A stretch of 49,503 nt of DNA from JAQVXR01 sp050945755 (GCA_050945755.1 JBMNTN010000011.1:1-49503), one strand, 5' to 3'; shown: positions 1 to 8,556, numbered from the stretch's first letter. A program made the numbers and translations. Notes: generated by a model from the letters alone, not told the origin.

Positions 1-38
1 TGGTGACTTTCTTCACTTTTTGGTGATTATTTTCATCA
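1..38. promoter_or_regulatory. Tandem 18-bp dyads, putative sigma-54 activator sites (locus A)
   Basis: Two related 18-mers lie at 1-18 and 21-38. The second, TGGTGATTATTTTCATCA, is an imperfect dyad (TGGTGA-N6-TCATCA). The first is a weaker copy. The 20-bp step puts both on the same face of the helix, as is usual for enhancer-binding-protein sites. The same pair arrangement recurs at 5953-5991 and 8938-8976. A degenerate further copy is at 91-108. A minus-strand promoter served by these sites would lie left of the window. Function is inferred. Confidence 0.55.
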
Positions 39-114
39 ATAAAGAGGCATGCCCTTTTATCGTCATAAATAGGACTGCCAAATAATAAAATTTGGACTTT
101 TTTCATCAAATAAT

Positions 115-138
115 AAAGCAATCCCAACAGGATTGCCT
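115..138 (-). terminator. Intrinsic terminator of larA-like gene
   Basis: GCAATCC/GGATTGC hairpin (loop CAACA) about 40 bases beyond the stop of the larA-like gene. It is followed on the minus strand by a T-rich stretch (TTTATTATTTG). The segment resembles the terminator region at 9044-9110 downstream of the sigma-54 activator gene. Confidence 0.7.
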
Positions 139-173
139 TATAAAACTCGAATTATTCCAAAATATCTTCTGGT

Positions 174-1436
174 TTATAATACATCTTTAAAATTAATTAA
201 ATCCCCTTTTTCATCAAACATAAATTTTTCCGGACTTCCAATTATTTCTAACTGTTTATTATCAATAACCTCTTCCAGCATAGATTCAGAAACAAATATT
301 TCTTCTAATCTAGAAGTATTTTTGATGTATACTATTCTTGCCATTTCATTGGATTCTGGACAGCTGGTACGTACAGCAGCTGTCAATACTTCTAAATCAT
401 TTTTTAAAATAGCGGGAATACATGCATATTCAGGAGCCATAGAAGTAACGCAATTGAATACAGTATCATCAATATTAATTGCTTCAAAAACACGACGCGG
501 TATAAAATCAGCTAAACCTATACCGCAAGCATTCCCGTGGGACTCCGGCGTCAAATTTAGTACGACAATCCGATTGATTTTTGGATTTTCTGGCTCACTT
601 TGTCTTAATAATCTTATCCTGCCTACAATTTTACTATCCATACCGCCACTACAAACATTTTTACCTATTTCCCCAACAATCAAAACATCAATATCCGAAA
701 AGGGAATCTTTATTGTTTGGGCCTTATCTTTTTCAAGCATTAATTCTTCTATTTCCCTGATTTCTTCAGGCAGCATAGCAGTAATCTGAGCCGTTTTCCC
801 CTTCCAATTTTCCAAAATACCAACAGCAAAAATAATCGGAAGCTTTTTAATTCCTACCTCAGCAATACTTGTAATTGCTTCCTCATATCCATATTTCATG
901 GCATAATAATGTGCTGTTGAAGCCCCTCTGGGCCCCCCCAATCCGATGGTGACAATCTTATGAATACCGCTTTCGATTTTTCCAGAAAAACCAGTATGCT
1001 GCTTAATTCTGTATAAAAGAATTAAGCGGTCCACTTTTGCGGCTTCCCGATTTATAAAAACAGGCATTCCTTTTTGCGTTTCACCTATTTGAATTGATTC
1101 AGTACAAGCACAAACAGGTGCTCCCATAGCCTCCTTAGTAATACCCAAGCTATTTAGTACTTCCCTTTGACCCTCTTCCGTTCCACCGCCATGACTTCCC
1201 ATGGCTGGAATAATTATCGGAATACCCCCAACACCTTTTACAGCCTCGATCACCGTCTTCATTATTTCTGATAATTCATTTATTCCCTGACTACCGGCAG
1301 TAATTCCAACAGTACAGCCGGATAAATTCATACCATTGATATTAATTCTTTCCAATTCCTTTAAAATTCCCTGGCGAACATTTGTTATTTCCGTTGTAGC
1401 AATATTCTGCCTGATTTTTACTAACCGTGGAAACAT
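174..1436 (-). CDS. LarA-like protein (lactate racemase / DUF2088 family)
   Basis: About 420 residues, the usual size for LarA homologues. Seen: the family block GSHGGGTEEGQREVL with a potential metal-ligand histidine, and a C-terminal block ending GIGLADFIPRRVFEAINI typical of DUF2088 proteins. LarA is a nickel-pincer 2-hydroxyacid racemase or epimerase. Many homologues have other or unknown 2-hydroxyacid substrates, so the substrate is open. I chose the ATG at 1436 because AAGGTGGAG precedes it by 5 bases; an upstream start at 1457 lacks a ribosome site. A sigma-54 type promoter lies 73-89 bases upstream. The glcF/glcDE-like operon is next upstream and could supply or use the same hydroxyacid. 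Confidence 0.75.
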   Translation of the reverse strand: MFPRLVKIRQNIATTEITNVRQGILKELERININGMNLSGCTVGITAGSQGINELSEIMKTVIEAVKGVGGIPIIIPAMGSHGGGTEEGQREVLNSLGITKEAMGAPVCACTESIQIGETQKGMPVFINREAAKVDRLILLYRIKQHTGFSGKIESGIHKIVTIGLGGPRGASTAHYYAMKYGYEEAITSIAEVGIKKLPIIFAVGILENWKGKTAQITAMLPEEIREIEELMLEKDKAQTIKIPFSDIDVLIVGEIGKNVCSGGMDSKIVGRIRLLRQSEPENPKINRIVVLNLTPESHGNACGIGLADFIPRRVFEAINIDDTVFNCVTSMAPEYACIPAILKNDLEVLTAAVRTSCPESNEMARIVYIKNTSRLEEIFVSESMLEEVIDNKQLEIIGSPEKFMFDEKGDLINFKDVL

Positions 1437-1506
1437 TTTTTCTCCACCTTTCTGCATAATTCAATTGCATGCACAATAAAAACATTAACATAGTTTCTTT
1501 TTTATT

Positions 1507-1526
1507 TATGCAAAAAGCATACCAAT
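1507..1526 (-). promoter_or_regulatory. Sigma-54 (-24/-12) promoter of larA-like gene
   Basis: On the minus strand the sequence reads TTGGTATGCTTTTTGCAT. The invariant GG (plus-strand CC at 1522-1523) and GC (1510-1511) are separated by exactly 10 bases, the spacing required by RpoN. The predicted transcript start is about 60 bases before the chosen start codon. No copy of the 18-bp dyad is recognisable just upstream, so the activator site is unknown. Confidence 0.6.
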
Positions 1527-1587
1527 TATTTAATCACTACACCAGCTTAATACCTATACATCTTTCCGTATTCTATTTACCTATTAA

Positions 1588-1612
1588 TCATAACCACCCG
1601 CTCAACGGATGG
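1588..1612. repeat. Degenerate copy of a CCACCCGC hairpin repeat
   Basis: The string CATAACCACCCGCTCA followed by CGGATGG matches the left arm, loop and part of the right arm of the perfect hairpin at 34312-34344, but the right arm has decayed. Two copies in the window suggest a dispersed hairpin repeat. Its origin is unknown. Confidence 0.45.
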
Positions 1613-1765
1613 CTTGCTCTAGGCCATATAATGACATAGAAACAGGCTGAGCCTAAAGGTTCGCTGTCATGAGGCATATTTTTACTGTTAATTTTTTATT
1701 TAGTGTCATAATTAAATTATGTACTATCTGCAGATTATTAGGTGACCACAAAATCTATTTTAGTA

Positions 1766-1818
1766 AAAAAGGCTGTTGCCAAACGAACTATTCAGTTCGT
1801 TTGGCAACAGCTTTTTTC
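1766..1818. terminator. Strong bidirectional terminator
   Basis: A perfect 18-bp stem (arms 1772-1789 and 1794-1811) with a 4-base ATTC loop, flanked by an A-run on the left and a T-run on the right, so it can end transcription from either side. It sits about 60 bases beyond the glcF-like stop codon and insulates the larA-like gene from that operon. Confidence 0.9.
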
Positions 1819-1874
1819 TACTAACTTACACGTAAACAGGTCTATATATTTCTTTGGTGTCATCTGATTTATTT

Positions 1875-3146
1875 CTAAAGCTTATTTTTTTGATTTTTAG
1901 GTCCGGACCAATTAATTATTTCAGACAAATGCATCACTTTTACCTGAACTTTAAACAGTCTTGCTCCGTGTTCCAACTGCATCATACAAGCCGGACAGCT
2001 TGTTACCACAATATCCGCTCCTGTCGACCTGATATTATCCATTTTTCTTTTTAAAACCTGTTCTGATAATTCAGGGTGCGTTACATAATAGGATCCTGCA
2101 GCACCACAGCAGACATCTGCTTCCGGTAATTCCACATAGTTAATTCCCTCTATGCTTTTTAATATTTTTCTTGGCTCCTTGCCCGCTTTTAATCCCCTTG
2201 CTAAATGACAAGGTACATGGTATGTCACCACATGGTTTTCACCGGAAAACAATTTTTTCACCTGGCATTTTAAAAGAAGCTGAGCATAATCAAGAATTTT
2301 CGTCTCTATTTGCTTTGCTCTTTCGAAATAGGGATCATTTTCATCAAACAGTTTATAATAATCTTTCAGCATACTGCTGCAGCTGGCACAATCGGACACA
2401 ATATAATCTAAATTTTCCTTGAGAAGAAAATCAATATTTCTTTTCGCCAGTTCCCTGGCCACATCGCCCTGACCATAGGAAATAGCCGGCAATCCGCAGC
2501 AAAACGTCTCAGGAATTTCTACTCTACAGCCCATTTTTCTTAATGTATTAACAGCATCCACTGCTTGCTTGGGTTTCAATAGATTAGTTCCACAACCTAA
2601 GAAATAACTTACATTGAATTTTGGCGAATCCGGATTGGGCGCCAACTTAGACTCTACATCTCTAAAGGTAGGCGTGATCTTAGGTATAACGTCTTCAGAT
2701 TTAGCCAAAGGCCCTAATAATCCAATTAAACCACTCTTTTTTAATACCCATCGAAGACCGCTGTTTTGATAAATCCTCAATAAACGGTTTGCTGCGGTAA
2801 GTCGTTTGGGATAAGGTAAAATATTATTGAAAATTAATTGTTGCACCAAAGGCACATGATTTTTTGCCAAAGTTTCTCGGGCTGTTAATAAAATATCCGT
2901 AGTGGGAACCCCCGCAGGGCAGTTTTCAACACAACGCCCGCATAGCAGGCATTCATATAAATATTCCTTTAACGCCGGGTTAAATTCCACCTTTTTTTCG
3001 ATGGAATTACGCATCATAGCATTTCTGCCCCGAGATACCGATCCTTCAAATTTTGTTTCTCGAAAAATCGGGCAAACTGCCTGGCAGTAACCACATTTAT
3101 TACACTTAACAACCTCTTCGTACATATCCTTTAATTGCTTACTCAT
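1875..3146 (-). CDS. glcF: GlcF-like iron-sulfur subunit of glycolate/lactate oxidase
   Basis: 423 residues. Two ferredoxin-type [4Fe-4S] motifs are visible: C15-C18-C21-C25P and C66-C69-C72-C76P. Two CCG (heterodisulfide-reductase-like) domains follow, including FCCGLPA and VCCGAAGSY. This is the layout of GlcF, which takes electrons from the GlcD/GlcE flavoproteins and passes them to quinone or another carrier. The ATG overlaps the stop of the GlcD-GlcE fusion gene in an ATGA junction, so the two are translationally coupled and probably form one complex. True substrate (glycolate, lactate or another 2-hydroxyacid) is not shown by sequence. Confidence 0.85.
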   Translation of the reverse strand: MSKQLKDMYEEVVKCNKCGYCQAVCPIFRETKFEGSVSRGRNAMMRNSIEKKVEFNPALKEYLYECLLCGRCVENCPAGVPTTDILLTARETLAKNHVPLVQQLIFNNILPYPKRLTAANRLLRIYQNSGLRWVLKKSGLIGLLGPLAKSEDVIPKITPTFRDVESKLAPNPDSPKFNVSYFLGCGTNLLKPKQAVDAVNTLRKMGCRVEIPETFCCGLPAISYGQGDVARELAKRNIDFLLKENLDYIVSDCASCSSMLKDYYKLFDENDPYFERAKQIETKILDYAQLLLKCQVKKLFSGENHVVTYHVPCHLARGLKAGKEPRKILKSIEGINYVELPEADVCCGAAGSYYVTHPELSEQVLKRKMDNIRSTGADIVVTSCPACMMQLEHGARLFKVQVKVMHLSEIINWSGPKNQKNKL

Positions 3147-5860
3147 ATTAACATCCCTCCAACAACCCGGTCAGAGCCAAAAATATGCTCAGAATCAAGC
3201 GTATCTTTTAAACGCCGATGGATAAACTCTTTGGCATCCACCTCTAAATCCTCTGGATCAATTCCTCCACCAGCAATCAATACATGATTGCTCCAGGCAA
3301 AGGAACTTTTATGTTGGGCAACTGCTTTTTTCAAATTTGAAAGTGATTCCATTTTACCCGGAAGAACAGTATACATAATACCACTCCCGACATGCCCGAC
3401 AATCAAAGCATCTTGTTTACTGTCTATTTTTAGCGTATTTTGGATCCATTCAGGAATGTCCGCAATTAAAACCGAACTTTTCATTACCATTCTATTGGAT
3501 GTATACAACCCTCCCGGCCGCAAGAATTTATTGACTAATACTTGTCCAAACTGTAGCGTCCTGTCTTTGACCTCCTGGATAATTTCTATTCCGGCACAAA
3601 CAATTTTATCCAGTTCCTTCATTTGTCTGATGACAGCTTCTTTGGGACCGCCGATGCAAATATAAATATAAAATTTACCTTTGCAAACTATCACATCCAA
3701 GCTTACAGGATCCAAATTTGCATTTTGAATAGCTATAAATAATTCTTTAAAATTACTGTAATTGCCGGTAGCATAACACCGATAAACAGCCTCTTCCGGA
3801 AGCGGATAGAGTTTTAAAGTTATTTTCGTTAAAATCCCCAACGTTCCCCAAGAACCCACCATCAACTTGTTTAGGTCAAATCCTGCAACATTCTTTAAAA
3901 TTTTGCCTCCATAATGAATAATCTTTCCCTCAGAACTAACAAACTCCACACCAAGTACTAAATCCTTTAATGTCTTATACTGCAGCCTCAGGCTCCCCGT
4001 ACTATTTGCTGCAACAATACCTCCAATAGTCGGTTCCCCCTCAAAGGGGTCCACCGGAAGCATTAAACCTTTTTTATGTAATTGTTCTTGTAGAACTGTT
4101 AAATTCGCTCCAGCTGCCACAATAGCTGTAAAATTATCTTTATCAATTTCGATAATCTGATTTATTTTACTTAAATCAATGATAACATCAACATGTTTCA
4201 CTTTTGATAAAGCATGTTTCTTACTTCCTCTCCCCCAGGGAACCAGTTTGATATGAAATTGTCTTGCCAGCCTTACAACCTCTGCTGTTTGTTCAGCATT
4301 CTCCGGCCAAATGACACACCACGGTATGTGCCCATTTATAATGTATTCATTGAGTATTTTATCATCAAAACATCTTTCAATTTCTTTTCCGTTACTCTTG
4401 ATAGCTTGAATAAACTCTTCCTTTTGCGTTGCTTTTTCCCGGGTGTTCAATTTCTCTGTAGCTTCCCTTTGAGATATATTATCAGGAATCACCTTACCTG
4501 GATTAAACTGTTTTTCTGAATCAAGGGCTAACTTCAATTTCCACATAAATTCCATATCATCATTGGAGAAAATCAAGGGCATGCCTTTAAGTTTTTCTAT
4601 CCCTACTCCATGCTCCCCGGTAATAGTTCCGCCCAGTTTAGCCGCCTCTTTCATTATTTCTGCATTAGCTAGAATAACTCTTTCTGATTCATCCCGATCG
4701 CGATCATCATAGACTATCTCAGGATGAAAATTCCCATCGCCAGCATGAAACACATTCCCAATGATCAGATCATATTTTTTGGCTATATTACCTATTGTTT
4801 TAAGCATTTCAGGCAATTTAGTCCGAGGAATGGTCACATCCTCTTCCGCATAGGCAGGTTTCAATCTTCCCATACAACTTCCTGCAGACCTTCGACCCCA
4901 CCATAACATTTCTCGTTCTTTTTCTGTTTTGGCAACTCTAGTTTCCCGCACATTATTATCTCGACAAACCTGTACAATTTTTTCTACCTGTACATCCATA
5001 CTGTCTTCATAACCGTCAATTTCGATTAAAAGAACAGCAGCCGCATCCAGCGGGTAACCTATTTTTTCACTTTCCTCTACGGCCCTTAAAACCGGGTTGT
5101 CAATAAGCTCCAATGTTGTTGGAATAATACCCCGGGCAATGATTTGTGATACAGTTTTGGCCGCGTCTTCCAACTCATTAAAAATTGCCAGCATTGTTTT
5201 AACCGCTTCAGGTTTTTTAAGGATTCTCAGCCATGCTTTGGTGATTACACCAAACATCCCTTCAGAAGCATGCATAATACCAGTCAAATTATATCCCGGT
5301 TCCTCTGATAGGGGCCCGTTAGATACAAAAACAGTCCCGTCACTTAATACAACCTCAAGTCCAATCACATTGTTGGCAGTTACCCCATATTTAACACATC
5401 TGGGTCCCCCAGCGTTTTCCGCAATATTTCCTGCAATACTGGAAACCGACTGACTGGCCGGATCCGGTGCATAAAAGTACCCATGAGGTTCCAGTGCTTT
5501 CTGTACCTCCAAGTTTGTAACCCCGGCTTCTACCGCCACAAAACGGTTAGACAAATCAACTTCTATAACTTTATTCATTTTTGCCAGTTCCAAAATAGCT
5601 ACATCATCTAAAGGAACCGTACCGCCATTCAAATTAGTTCCGGCTCCCCTGGGAATAACCGGAATCTTATATTTATAAAGAACCTTTAATACTTTTGATA
5701 CTTCTTCTGTGCTTTCCGGGAAAATAACTATTGCTGGAGAAACGCCGGAGCCGATTGCCGCATAATTATACGTCATTAGATTTGTTTTACTAATAATTAC
5801 ATTTTTCTTTCCAACAATTGCTTCAAGCTCTCTTACTGCTGCTGTCTTATCCCCACCCAT
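3143..5860 (-). CDS. GlcD-GlcE fusion FAD-linked 2-hydroxyacid oxidase
   Basis: 905 residues, about twice a normal GlcD. Residues 1 to about 460 are a complete GlcD: FAD-binding PCMH motif IPRGAGTNLNGG and C-terminal FAD-oxidase block ending in FNPGKVIPD. After a short charged linker, residues from about 480 form a second FAD-binding domain of GlcE type (VPWGRGSKKH, PTIGGIVAANSTG, GSWGTLGILTKI). In other bacteria GlcD and GlcE are separate. I chose the ATG at 5860 (AGAGGTG, spacer 6) over an upstream GTG at 5878. It is followed by GlcF. The dyad pair at 5953-5991 lies about 95 bases upstream. Confidence 0.85.
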   Translation of the reverse strand: MGGDKTAAVRELEAIVGKKNVIISKTNLMTYNYAAIGSGVSPAIVIFPESTEEVSKVLKVLYKYKIPVIPRGAGTNLNGGTVPLDDVAILELAKMNKVIEVDLSNRFVAVEAGVTNLEVQKALEPHGYFYAPDPASQSVSSIAGNIAENAGGPRCVKYGVTANNVIGLEVVLSDGTVFVSNGPLSEEPGYNLTGIMHASEGMFGVITKAWLRILKKPEAVKTMLAIFNELEDAAKTVSQIIARGIIPTTLELIDNPVLRAVEESEKIGYPLDAAAVLLIEIDGYEDSMDVQVEKIVQVCRDNNVRETRVAKTEKEREMLWWGRRSAGSCMGRLKPAYAEEDVTIPRTKLPEMLKTIGNIAKKYDLIIGNVFHAGDGNFHPEIVYDDRDRDESERVILANAEIMKEAAKLGGTITGEHGVGIEKLKGMPLIFSNDDMEFMWKLKLALDSEKQFNPGKVIPDNISQREATEKLNTREKATQKEEFIQAIKSNGKEIERCFDDKILNEYIINGHIPWCVIWPENAEQTAEVVRLARQFHIKLVPWGRGSKKHALSKVKHVDVIIDLSKINQIIEIDKDNFTAIVAAGANLTVLQEQLHKKGLMLPVDPFEGEPTIGGIVAANSTGSLRLQYKTLKDLVLGVEFVSSEGKIIHYGGKILKNVAGFDLNKLMVGSWGTLGILTKITLKLYPLPEEAVYRCYATGNYSNFKELFIAIQNANLDPVSLDVIVCKGKFYIYICIGGPKEAVIRQMKELDKIVCAGIEIIQEVKDRTLQFGQVLVNKFLRPGGLYTSNRMVMKSSVLIADIPEWIQNTLKIDSKQDALIVGHVGSGIMYTVLPGKMESLSNLKKAVAQHKSSFAWSNHVLIAGGGIDPEDLEVDAKEFIHRRLKDTLDSEHIFGSDRVVGGMLI

Positions 5861-5952
5861 AGTTAACACCTCTTTCACGTATCAAATTAAGATCCCGATA
5901 AATAATAAATTTTAGAACGCTTGCATAACCAGAGCTTCCACAGTTTATTAAA

Positions 5953-5991
5953 AACTGATTATTTTCATCTACTTGGTGATTATTTTCATCG
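5953..5991. promoter_or_regulatory. Tandem 18-bp dyads, putative activator sites (locus B)
   Basis: Sites at 5953-5970 (core TGATTATTTTCATC) and 5974-5991 (TGGTGATTATTTTCATCG), 21 bp apart. They match locus A and locus C. They lie just upstream of the GlcD-GlcE gene, but I found no GG-N10-GC promoter between them and the start codon. They may act on a promoter of another type or on a more distant one. Confidence 0.5.
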
Positions 5992-6229
5992 TACAATAAG
6001 GTAGTCTCTGATCTTTATTTCATAACCCTTAACGGGTCTGCACAACTTAACTTTTCATCATTTCGTTAATTGTTTGATCAAAACCGAAAATTCATCAATA
6101 ATCCCACAGAACCATTCAATGCCAATGTTACAAACCGTAGCGTAGGTGCTTCTTAGTTAAACTTGGCCATTCTAAATAAAGAATTGATAATATATCTTAT
6201 TAATTCTGTTTTCAGTTTTTATTACTAAC

Positions 6230-6282
6230 AAAAGCCAGGCTCCCTACCTACTACGACTAGTTTAATTGATAGAGAGCCTGAA
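6230..6282 (-). terminator. Probable terminator of GcvT-DapA gene
   Basis: Inverted repeat CAGGCTC (6237-6243) / GAGCCTG (6274-6280), extended by a CTA/TAG pair after one mismatch, with a long loop. On the minus strand it is followed by GCTTTTGTTAG. It lies 140 bases after the stop codon. The loop is long, so confidence is moderate. Confidence 0.45.
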
Positions 6283-6303
6283 AAATGTTTTTAATTGGTT
6301 TGT

Positions 6304-6390
6304 TCACCACTGATACCCGCCATTCAGCGTAATACTCTGCCCCGATAGCCTTTGCGGCACTTCCCAATTAGTCGAGGCGAGTATGGTATG
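6304..6390 (-). pseudogene. C-terminal remnant of a short-chain dehydrogenase (SDR)
   Basis: Reading the minus strand up to a TGA gives about 28 residues ending RLSGQSITLNGGYQW. This matches the SDR C-terminal signature (…LAS…GQ-x5-GG…W). It has no start, no Rossmann part and no ribosome site, and lies directly behind the GcvT-DapA gene. It looks like the tail of a deleted oxidoreductase gene that once followed in the same orientation. Identification rests on a short match. Confidence 0.4.
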
Positions 6391-6419
6391 ACAAAAAAGA
6401 TCATTTTGGATAAGTATTT

Positions 6420-8393
6420 CTAAAGGATACCGGTTTCCACAAGCACGTCTCTGATCTGTCGTTTGCAAACGATATCTACCGGATCAAGCGGTTTGCGGGG
6501 GCGTCCACAGGCTAAGCCCTGTACCTCTAAAGCTGCCTTTAGTGTGCCGGGGAACGAGCCAGAGAAAACCACCGACATAATCTTGCATAGTTTATGATGG
6601 CAAATGCGCGCTTTCTGTAAATCTCCCGCCATAAAACTATCATACAATTCTCGGCACAAACGTGGAGCAATACAGGCACCTACACCCATAAATCCATCCG
6701 CGCCACACGCCATAGCTCCCAAGAACACATCGTCACTACCCGTTAAAATACTAAACGCTTCACAGAATGCTTCGTTTTTCGTCTCGTTAATAATAGCCAC
6801 TGTATTCGACAGATCAGTTACATTCTTGATTCCAACAATGTTCCTTTCTTTCGCCAGTTCCACGATGGCTTCGACGGACAGCGTCACACTAGTGTAGTCC
6901 GGATAATGGTAAATGATCACACCCGGTTTGGAATAAGCAGCGATTTCTTTGTAATATGCAATCATAGCTGCTTCCGACGTAGGCATATCAAACGGTGTCA
7001 TAATCAGAGCAAAGTCCACGCCAATTTCGCCGGCGTATGCACACAGTTCCTTAGTTCCTGCCGTAGTATTTGTACTGCAACAAGCTGCAATCTTGCACCG
7101 CCCTTGTGCTGCATCCACAGCCGCCTTGAAGAGTTCTTTGCGCTCTTCAACACTCTGCATGGGATATTCACCGGAGGAACCACCAACAAGTATACCATCT
7201 ACGCCTCCTTCAATAAGATGTTCCACTAATTTGGTCAGAGCTTCCTTATCCAAGCTCTCGTCCCTAAGGAACGGTGTAGCCATCGCAGCGTATACACCTT
7301 TGAAAACCTTCGCTTTACTACCTTTTAAAAAGTCCTTCGTATTCTGTGCAGGCAGAAAGGGAGCCTTTATATTTGCATTAACTCTTACACGTTCCTTATC
7401 ATAAAATACGCGGTCACAAAGCGTGGCTTCCACCTCATCACCATTGGTTACGATAGTAATCGCTTGTCCAATCTCGCTATATTTAGCGTCAATCATACAG
7501 TATCCAATGCTCTTTTCAACGGTATATCCATAGTTAGCTGTAGTAACTTTACCTATGGTCTTGCCTTTTATCTTGACAACACTTTCGTTCTCGATGTCAA
7601 TTTCGTCATCCTTGGCAACAAAACCCATAAGTTTTCGCTTCACGCCTTTGTTTTTTATCTCCAACAATCGTTCTTTACCGACAAAGAAAGGCTTATCCCA
7701 TTTGATGGACCAATCCAAGCCTACTTCCAGCGGATTTGCGCCGCCAAAATCGCGGATGGTAATAAGTCCCTTTTCTGTTGGAATACTCTCCAGCGTAACA
7801 TCTGTTTCAAGTACCTTAACACCAAACTTTTTACCGACTCGAAGCAGGTCACTTACGATCCGATCAATTAGTGATTTGTCTGCAAAGATTTCAAAGCCCA
7901 GTTCGCCCGTAAACCCGGTGCGGGATAGTATAATGGGAATTCCGCCGGCTTCATTCTGCATAAAGGTATAATATTTCATGTTGGTCATATCATAGCGTAG
8001 ATATGAGGCTAGCATCCGGCGGGAATCAGGTCCCTGGATAGTCCACAGTGCAATACGGTCACTCATATTCTCAAAACGCACTTTCTTACCATTCTTATGA
8101 TTTTCAAGCCAGTTTAGTGTGTTATCAGGGAATGCTGAGATCATCCAAAATTTTTCTTCACCGTAGCAATAGACAGTTACATCATCAATCATAATAGCTT
8201 CTTCATTCAAAATGCTGGTATACATGACCTTTCCGGGGGCTAGATGGCCGATGTCGTTGACGCACATCTCATCTAGCATCTTTCTGGCATCTGGTCCGGT
8301 AATTTCGATTAACCCCATGGTGAAATCCGCAATAGCTACACGGTTTCTTATTAGTTCGTGTTCTTGTCTCTTAACCTTGTCAAATTTTTTCAA
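6420..8393 (-). CDS. GcvT-DapA fusion: folate aminomethyltransferase + Schiff-base lyase
   Basis: 657 residues in one uninterrupted frame. Residues 1 to about 335 are GcvT-like: an IDD-type block at 70-72, and SRTGFTGELGFEIF at 157-170, the conserved folate-fold signature. After a linker, residues 365-657 are a complete DapA/NAL-family TIM barrel: GGSSGE at 404-409, catalytic Tyr495 (IIYHYP) and Schiff-base Lys523 (VGIKNVT). The DHDPS Arg138 position is Tyr500, so it is probably not dihydrodipicolinate synthase. GcvT enzymes move a C1 unit to tetrahydrofolate. The DapA part would make or break a C-C or C-N bond in a 2-oxoacid. Substrate unknown. The start is TTG after AAGGAGG. Transcribed from the sigma-54 promoter at 8558-8576. 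Confidence 0.85.
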   Translation of the reverse strand: MKKFDKVKRQEHELIRNRVAIADFTMGLIEITGPDARKMLDEMCVNDIGHLAPGKVMYTSILNEEAIMIDDVTVYCYGEEKFWMISAFPDNTLNWLENHKNGKKVRFENMSDRIALWTIQGPDSRRMLASYLRYDMTNMKYYTFMQNEAGGIPIILSRTGFTGELGFEIFADKSLIDRIVSDLLRVGKKFGVKVLETDVTLESIPTEKGLITIRDFGGANPLEVGLDWSIKWDKPFFVGKERLLEIKNKGVKRKLMGFVAKDDEIDIENESVVKIKGKTIGKVTTANYGYTVEKSIGYCMIDAKYSEIGQAITIVTNGDEVEATLCDRVFYDKERVRVNANIKAPFLPAQNTKDFLKGSKAKVFKGVYAAMATPFLRDESLDKEALTKLVEHLIEGGVDGILVGGSSGEYPMQSVEERKELFKAAVDAAQGRCKIAACCSTNTTAGTKELCAYAGEIGVDFALIMTPFDMPTSEAAMIAYYKEIAAYSKPGVIIYHYPDYTSVTLSVEAIVELAKERNIVGIKNVTDLSNTVAIINETKNEAFCEAFSILTGSDDVFLGAMACGADGFMGVGACIAPRLCRELYDSFMAGDLQKARICHHKLCKIMSVVFSGSFPGTLKAALEVQGLACGRPRKPLDPVDIVCKRQIRDVLVETGIL

Positions 8394-8556
8394 GACATAT
8401 CCTCCTTATCTCATTTTTATTTATATTTTTTAGTTTAAAGCGCTGTCGCATTCTATACAGCGGTATGCACAAGTTATAATGAAGTAATCGACTCCTTATA
8501 TATCATATTTCTTTTTGCCGTCTAACCCTGCACAAATCTATTTACCATAAATATAA

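Larger units (their letters stand above)
1437..1874. other. Intergenic region between larA-like gene and glcF-like operon
   Basis: About 440 bases. It holds the sigma-54 promoter (1507-1526), a degenerate hairpin-like repeat (1588-1612) shared with 34312-34344, a short imperfect repeat around 1640-1675, and a strong terminator (1772-1811). No convincing ORF was seen. Confidence 0.6.
5861..6303. other. Regulatory intergenic region
   Basis: Contains the locus B dyads and, at 6237-6280, a hairpin that could end the GcvT-DapA transcript. TCATCA-like fragments around 6055-6100 may be decayed dyads. No ORF is supported. Confidence 0.5.

Noticed and set aside
133..789. 218-residue plus-strand ORF
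   Set aside because: Antisense to the larA-like gene; Ser/Ile-rich shadow without a ribosome site.
174..1436. Calling the gene larA, lactate racemase
   Set aside because: DUF2088 homologues have diverse substrates and no lar maturation genes (larB, larC, larE) are in the window, so only a LarA-like call is made.
1772..1811. Long perfect hairpin considered as an attachment or recombination site
   Set aside because: A/T-runs on both sides and location after a gene end make it an ordinary bidirectional terminator.
5919..5930. GG/GC pair resembling a sigma-54 promoter before the GlcD-GlcE gene
   Set aside because: GG and GC are 8 bases apart, not 10; RpoN spacing is strict.
6420..7300. DapA half as true dihydrodipicolinate synthase
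   Set aside because: The arginine that binds the semialdehyde carboxylate in DHDPS is Tyr here, and fusion plus sigma-54 control do not fit lysine synthesis.
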